DNA of 64,000 bases, from contig NZ_CP132543.1 of the NCBI RefSeq assembly GCF_030845195.1, positions 248,001 to 312,000 on the forward strand, read 5' to 3'. The notes beneath the pieces were generated by a model. The model had not been told where the DNA came from. It saw nothing but the letters and a program-made list of their open reading frames with translations, and searched no databases. The position numbers and the translations under genes were made by a program. Within the stretch, counting starts at the first letter, position 1. Each line of letters begins with the position of its first letter. Source of the DNA: Sanyastnella coralliicola. GTDB lineage: Bacteria > Bacteroidota > Bacteroidia > Flavobacteriales_D > Sanyastnellaceae. This document shows positions 60,687 through 64,000 of the stretch, in pieces.

Positions 60687-61358
60687 TTACAGGTATTTGG
60701 AGCCTTCTCTGACGCTGAGCGGACTCAACGGGATTTCTGAAATAATTCGATTTACGCTCTCTGGATCGAACTTCGAGAGCTGTCTCAAAGACCATCCAAT
60801 GGCCTTTCGAATGAAGAAGTCAGGATGATCATTTAGTCTGAGAATAAAGCTCTCAAGGAGCGCTACATCACAGTCGTTTTTGTACTTCAATTGAAACAAC
60901 AAACAGCAGCGCTGCAGCCACATATCTCCAGAATTCATCCATTGCTGAGTTACCGATTGAATGATCTCTGGATGGCGTTGAAAGAGCGTGCCAATAATAT
61001 TTGAAGCAATGAAGTCAATGGTGTCCCACCACGGCTTTAAAAGCACGATGTCTTCGATCAGTTCTATGTGCGAAGGGTTAAGCTGTTTGCTGTATTTATG
61101 AAAGAGCTCTTGGGCGCAATATTGAAACTCACGTTCATCCAGTTCCCACAAGTACATTATAACCTGACTCAGGTCTAGAATCTGGGGTCTTTCGCTAGCG
61201 CGGAAATAGTCTTGTTGTATGGCTTTGCGTTCAGGGCTTTTAATTCCAAGAAAGGGGAATTGACCTTTCATATACGCTTCCATTCCCGCAGCATTTTCTT
61301 CGTTCGCTGCGCTCCGGAACGCTGATTCCAGCTTCTTTAAATAATCTTGACTTTCCAC
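60687..61358 (-). CDS. DNA alkylation repair protein, AlkD-like
   Basis: This 223-residue all-helical HEAT-like protein begins with GTG 61358 (MESQDYLKKLESAF), 2 nt after the TonB receptor stop. AAGMEAYMKGQFPFLGIKSPERKAI and PWWDTIDFIASNIIGTL, then WMNSGDMWLQRCCLLFQLKY, are family signatures of AlkD glycosylases, which remove alkylated purines. The 13-mer copy at 61193 codes F-R-A-S-E on this strand. Confidence 0.87.
   Translation of the reverse strand: MESQDYLKKLESAFRSAANEENAAGMEAYMKGQFPFLGIKSPERKAIQQDYFRASERPQILDLSQVIMYLWELDEREFQYCAQELFHKYSKQLNPSHIELIEDIVLLKPWWDTIDFIASNIIGTLFQRHPEIIQSVTQQWMNSGDMWLQRCCLLFQLKYKNDCDVALLESFILRLNDHPDFFIRKAIGWSLRQLSKFDPESVNRIISEIPLSPLSVREGSKYL
61193..61205 (+). 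repeat. Dispersed 13-mer CGCTAGCGCGGAA, exact copy
   Basis: Antisense to the AlkD-like gene, read there as F-R-A-S-E; a third distinct coding context for the motif. Confidence 0.8.
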
Positions 61359-61360
61359 GC

Positions 61361-63772
61361 CTAGAAGTTAAGGCTTGTCGAGATAATGAAGTTACGTCCA
61401 GCTCCGGCAATTCCTGAGCTGTATGCTCGGTAGCGCTGGTCAGTTAGATTCTCAATACCCGCACTTACGTTGATCAAGTTGTTCGCGCGATAAAGCGCCT
61501 TGAAATTCAGCGTGTACCAAGCGGGAGCGTATGGGTTTCCATTGGCGTCACTCGCGTACAGGTGTGGTTTTGCTTGCTCATTGATTGGAAGATCTTCGAA
61601 ACGACGTTCGCTCACATACTGCGCGTAGCATTGCATGGTGATCTTTCCAGTCTTGTAGTTCAATCGAAGCACACCGAAGGCTGGTGCTGCGTGACGTGAT
61701 GGATTCAATGTTCCATCATCCAATTCTTCTTCTCCAATTTGGTAGTTGTATCGCGCTGAAACGCCGAATCCCCAAGGAAGGCGCAACTCAACTCCGATGT
61801 TCGCGCCATAAACCGTGGCTTGAGCGGCATTCTGAATAGACTGTACTTGACTCAATTCACCGTCGTAGAAAATGGAGTCTAGTCCGTTGAAGGTAGAGGG
61901 ACGACGAACCATCGCATCTTCGAGTACCGTGTAGAATCCGCTGAGGTCTACCTTGAAGGCATTTCCAATAATTTGTGAGTAGTTGATTTCGGCATTGTAT
62001 GCCACTTCTGCGCGCAGGTCATCATTCGGGAGAACAACAGCTCCCGGCTCAGAGTCAAATACCTTTCCGATGTCGTCTACATTCGGGCTTCTAAACGCCG
62101 TCGCAGCGCTAATGCTTACAGATGATTTTTCACTCGGATTGACAACAGCTCCCAGGCTTCCAGTCAATGAGGCATTGCTCAATTGGCTTTCTGTACGAAG
62201 CAATGGTATGAAGTCACTGTTGTTGCTGAAGTCTGCATCGATCGCGTAGTAGTTGTAACGCAATCCGCCTTCGATGATGAACTTCTTTGTTACGTTACAC
62301 TGTCCGGTCAAATATGCCCCTGCCGATTGCCATTCAGCATTCGGGTAACGGGACGCCGAGGTGAAGGTAGAATCAGTATTGATATTCAACGCAGACCCTC
62401 GTGACGTCACATCGTTGTAGATCACTTCTGCTCCGTAGAATACCACGAACTCAGGGAGGGCTTCAATCTGAAGGTCAATGTTAGCTGAGTAGGCATCTAC
62501 CGCTTCAACGCGAGTGTAGCGAATAGGATCATTGAAATCACGGTCAATACGACTCTCTTCAAACGATTGATAGGCCAAACGGATGTTCATGTTATCGTAG
62601 AGCCAAGTGTATTTACGGTGCTTGATCTCTACCATATTCATAGACCACTTCTGCGGTCCGTAATTCCATTCGGCGCTTCGAGGATTTCCGTTGCGCGTTT
62701 GAATCAAACGATCATACCTCGGTAGATCTGATGTCGTGCTGTAGTGGAATCCATATTCGAAGTCCCATTCTTTCGTTGGAGCGAATCGGACTTTCTGCAT
62801 GAAATTCTGTTGCTGATAACCGGTAGGTCGTTGAACCAAAGGGTCAGGATTGGCAATGACAACGTCGTTGGTGTCTTGTCGTTGCACGTAGAAATGATTC
62901 AGGTAATCATCCGGTCCATTCTTGCCCATACGCAAATCGCCAAAATCACTGCTGGTGAAACTGGTGAGCATAGCCCACTTTTTCCAACCGACATTCACAT
63001 CGAAGTGCCCGGTGCGTTCATTCGAAGCGCTTGAATACCTGAAGGCAGCCTTCCCAGAGACATCAGTGTTTTCTGTGAGCGTGAAGTGCGGAGAGAGTGT
63101 CTGAAAACTCATCACCGCTCCAATAGCGTCACTTCCATAGATGATAGATCCAGGTCCGAAAAGCACCTCAGTTCCTTCAATAGCAAAGGCATCCAGATTG
63201 ATCACGTTTTGAAGGTTTCCGCTGCGGAAGATGGCAGTGTTCATGCGCACTCCGTCGACTGAGTACAGCAGGCGATTCGTAGAGAATCCTCGAATCATTG
63301 GGCTACCTCCACCAAGCTGGCTTTTTTGAATAAACACTTCTCCAGTAGAACCCAGGAGGTCTGCGGCAGTCTGTGGATTTTGAAGCGCCACATCACGCGG
63401 GCTAATCGCCACGACGCGCTCTGCAATATCTTTGTTGTTTTGTCCCCAGCGAGAAGCAGAGACGATGGCTTTGTCAAGTGTAATTTCGTTACGCTGCATG
63501 CGAATCACATATTCGCTTCGCTTCAAGACTGAATACCCCGTGGCTAGCCATTCATAGTTTAGGCTTCGGAAGTAAATCTCATCAGCGCCCTTGAAATCTG
63601 AAATGTCGGCTTGACCGTCCTTATTGGTCACGGCAAACGCTTCCGGATTTTCACTGGTAATCGTCACTAGCTCCAGTGGTTCTTCCGTCTCATCGTCAAT
63701 CACCGTGACGATCTGAGAATAGGAGATTCCGGGGAGTAATAACATCAATACAACGACTACTTGTCTCAACAT
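61361..63772 (-). CDS. TonB-dependent receptor, heme/metal-receptor-like
   Basis: From the ATG at 63772 (MLRQVVVVLMLLLPGISYSQ) the protein has 803 residues. A short carboxypeptidase-regulatory-like domain (about 20-95) is followed by a plug with SRWGQNNKDIAERVVAIS and AADLLGSTGEVFIQKSQLGG, then SPMIRGFSTNRLLYSVDGVR, and a 22-strand barrel ending GIAGAGRNFIISTSLNF. The plug pattern fits TonB receptors of the heme/siderophore/lactoferrin group. The ligand is not evident. An upstream ATG at 63784 is possible. The AlkD-like gene follows after 2 nt. Confidence 0.87.
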   Translation of the reverse strand: MLRQVVVVLMLLLPGISYSQIVTVIDDETEEPLELVTITSENPEAFAVTNKDGQADISDFKGADEIYFRSLNYEWLATGYSVLKRSEYVIRMQRNEITLDKAIVSASRWGQNNKDIAERVVAISPRDVALQNPQTAADLLGSTGEVFIQKSQLGGGSPMIRGFSTNRLLYSVDGVRMNTAIFRSGNLQNVINLDAFAIEGTEVLFGPGSIIYGSDAIGAVMSFQTLSPHFTLTENTDVSGKAAFRYSSASNERTGHFDVNVGWKKWAMLTSFTSSDFGDLRMGKNGPDDYLNHFYVQRQDTNDVVIANPDPLVQRPTGYQQQNFMQKVRFAPTKEWDFEYGFHYSTTSDLPRYDRLIQTRNGNPRSAEWNYGPQKWSMNMVEIKHRKYTWLYDNMNIRLAYQSFEESRIDRDFNDPIRYTRVEAVDAYSANIDLQIEALPEFVVFYGAEVIYNDVTSRGSALNINTDSTFTSASRYPNAEWQSAGAYLTGQCNVTKKFIIEGGLRYNYYAIDADFSNNSDFIPLLRTESQLSNASLTGSLGAVVNPSEKSSVSISAATAFRSPNVDDIGKVFDSEPGAVVLPNDDLRAEVAYNAEINYSQIIGNAFKVDLSGFYTVLEDAMVRRPSTFNGLDSIFYDGELSQVQSIQNAAQATVYGANIGVELRLPWGFGVSARYNYQIGEEELDDGTLNPSRHAAPAFGVLRLNYKTGKITMQCYAQYVSERRFEDLPINEQAKPHLYASDANGNPYAPAWYTLNFKALYRANNLINVSAGIENLTDQRYRAYSSGIAGAGRNFIISTSLNF

Positions 63773-63834
63773 ACACTCTGTCATTTCGAACAGCTTCTTC
63801 AGGATGGAGAATGCAACAAAAATCACGCCGTAAA

Positions 63835-64000
63835 TTACTCTTCTACTCTACCGTCAACGATGCGAATCTTGCGATCGGCCATGTCAGCGAGTTGTTCGTT
63901 GTGGGTGACGATGACAAAGGTTTGCCCGAGCTCTTCACGAAGTGTGAAGAACAACCGGTGCAATTCGTCGGCATTTTTGGAATCGAGATTCCCAGAAGGT
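63835..64000 (-). CDS. ABC transporter ATPase, LolD-like (C-terminal end only)
   Basis: Only the last 54 residues are in the window. They read [15 protein letters not shown] (end of Walker B with D-loop) and [15 protein letters not shown] (the switch His), then RIVDGRVEE and a TAA at 63835. This is the classic C-terminus of the LolD/MacB-type ATPase group. The N-terminal Walker A lies beyond 64000. It is upstream of the TonB receptor on the same strand, 62 nt away. Confidence 0.85.
   Translation of the reverse strand, partial: PSGNLDSKNADELHRLFFTLREELGQTFVIVTHNEQLADMADRKIRIVDGRVEE

Overview
The window reads as chromosomal DNA of a Bacteroidota member, most likely a marine Flavobacteriales lineage (Cryomorphaceae/Schleiferiaceae-like; the family is inference). 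Evidence: a gliding-motility-type C-terminal domain and a T9SS-type tail on secreted proteins, TonB-dependent receptors with carboxypeptidase-regulatory N-termini, DUF4924, DUF4834-like and 2TM-domain genes, LytS/LytTR regulation, and several TAnnTTTG promoter elements. GC looks close to 45-50%, with a visibly AT-richer patch around 15.7-17.4 kb.

Layout. 1-1.9 kb: a cut-off esterase, then a ferredoxin-NADP reductase/[2Fe-2S] ferredoxin pair. 2.0-9.2 kb (minus): a seven-gene operon for nucleotide sugars (aminotransferase, two UDP-sugar dehydrogenases, UDP-glucuronate decarboxylase, N-acetyltransferase, RmlB) ending in a CpsB/YwqE-like PHP phosphatase. 9.3-12.4 kb: an outer-membrane protein, Kdo transferase waaA, a 12-unit palindromic REP array and its probable RAYT transposase. 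12.4-17.3 kb: lipoprotein, metallo-hydrolase, GNAT, then a CDF transporter and a multicopper oxidase between repeated terminator/tRNA-end modules. 17.5-18.0 kb: tRNA-Leu(UAA) split by a complete group I intron, and tRNA-Gly(GCC). 18.1-24.0 kb: MFS pump plus UBP zinc finger, RluA-type synthase, LemA, DUF3137, pirin. 24.0-37.7 kb: a giant vanadium-haloperoxidase-like protein, MFS, FemAB-like acyltransferase, multi-TM proteins including YfhO, and a TonB receptor. 37.9-43.0 kb: LytS/LytTR pair and an OmpH/DUF4924 operon. 43.0-50.1 kb: a signalling locus with degenerate kinase and receiver proteins, an E1/ThiF-like enzyme, an acyltransferase-like protein, a 7TMR-DISM kinase, a REC-kinase and a receiver. 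50.1-54.6 kb: M42 peptidase, YdjM-type membrane hydrolase, large secreted PKD/Ig protein. 54.7-60.6 kb: fatty-acid beta-oxidation operon led by a MarR regulator with a 19-bp palindromic operator. 60.7-64 kb: AlkD-like protein, TonB receptor, end of a LolD-like ATPase gene.

Most notable: (1) the group I intron in tRNA-Leu(UAA), with P, Q, R and S elements and exons that join into a perfect tRNA, apparently inserted between U33 and U34; (2) a dispersed 13-mer, CGCTANCGCGGAA, with 8 copies having N=G and 5 more differing only at N, in both orientations and several reading frames, resembling an uptake, HIP1-like or recombination signal; (3) the REP array next to a RAYT, its first unit forming the end of waaA; (4) the E1-like/acyltransferase/7TMR-DISM kinase locus, which could be a small-molecule synthesis-and-sensing system; (5) promoter -7 elements lying 4-7 nt from start codons, suggesting leaderless mRNAs.
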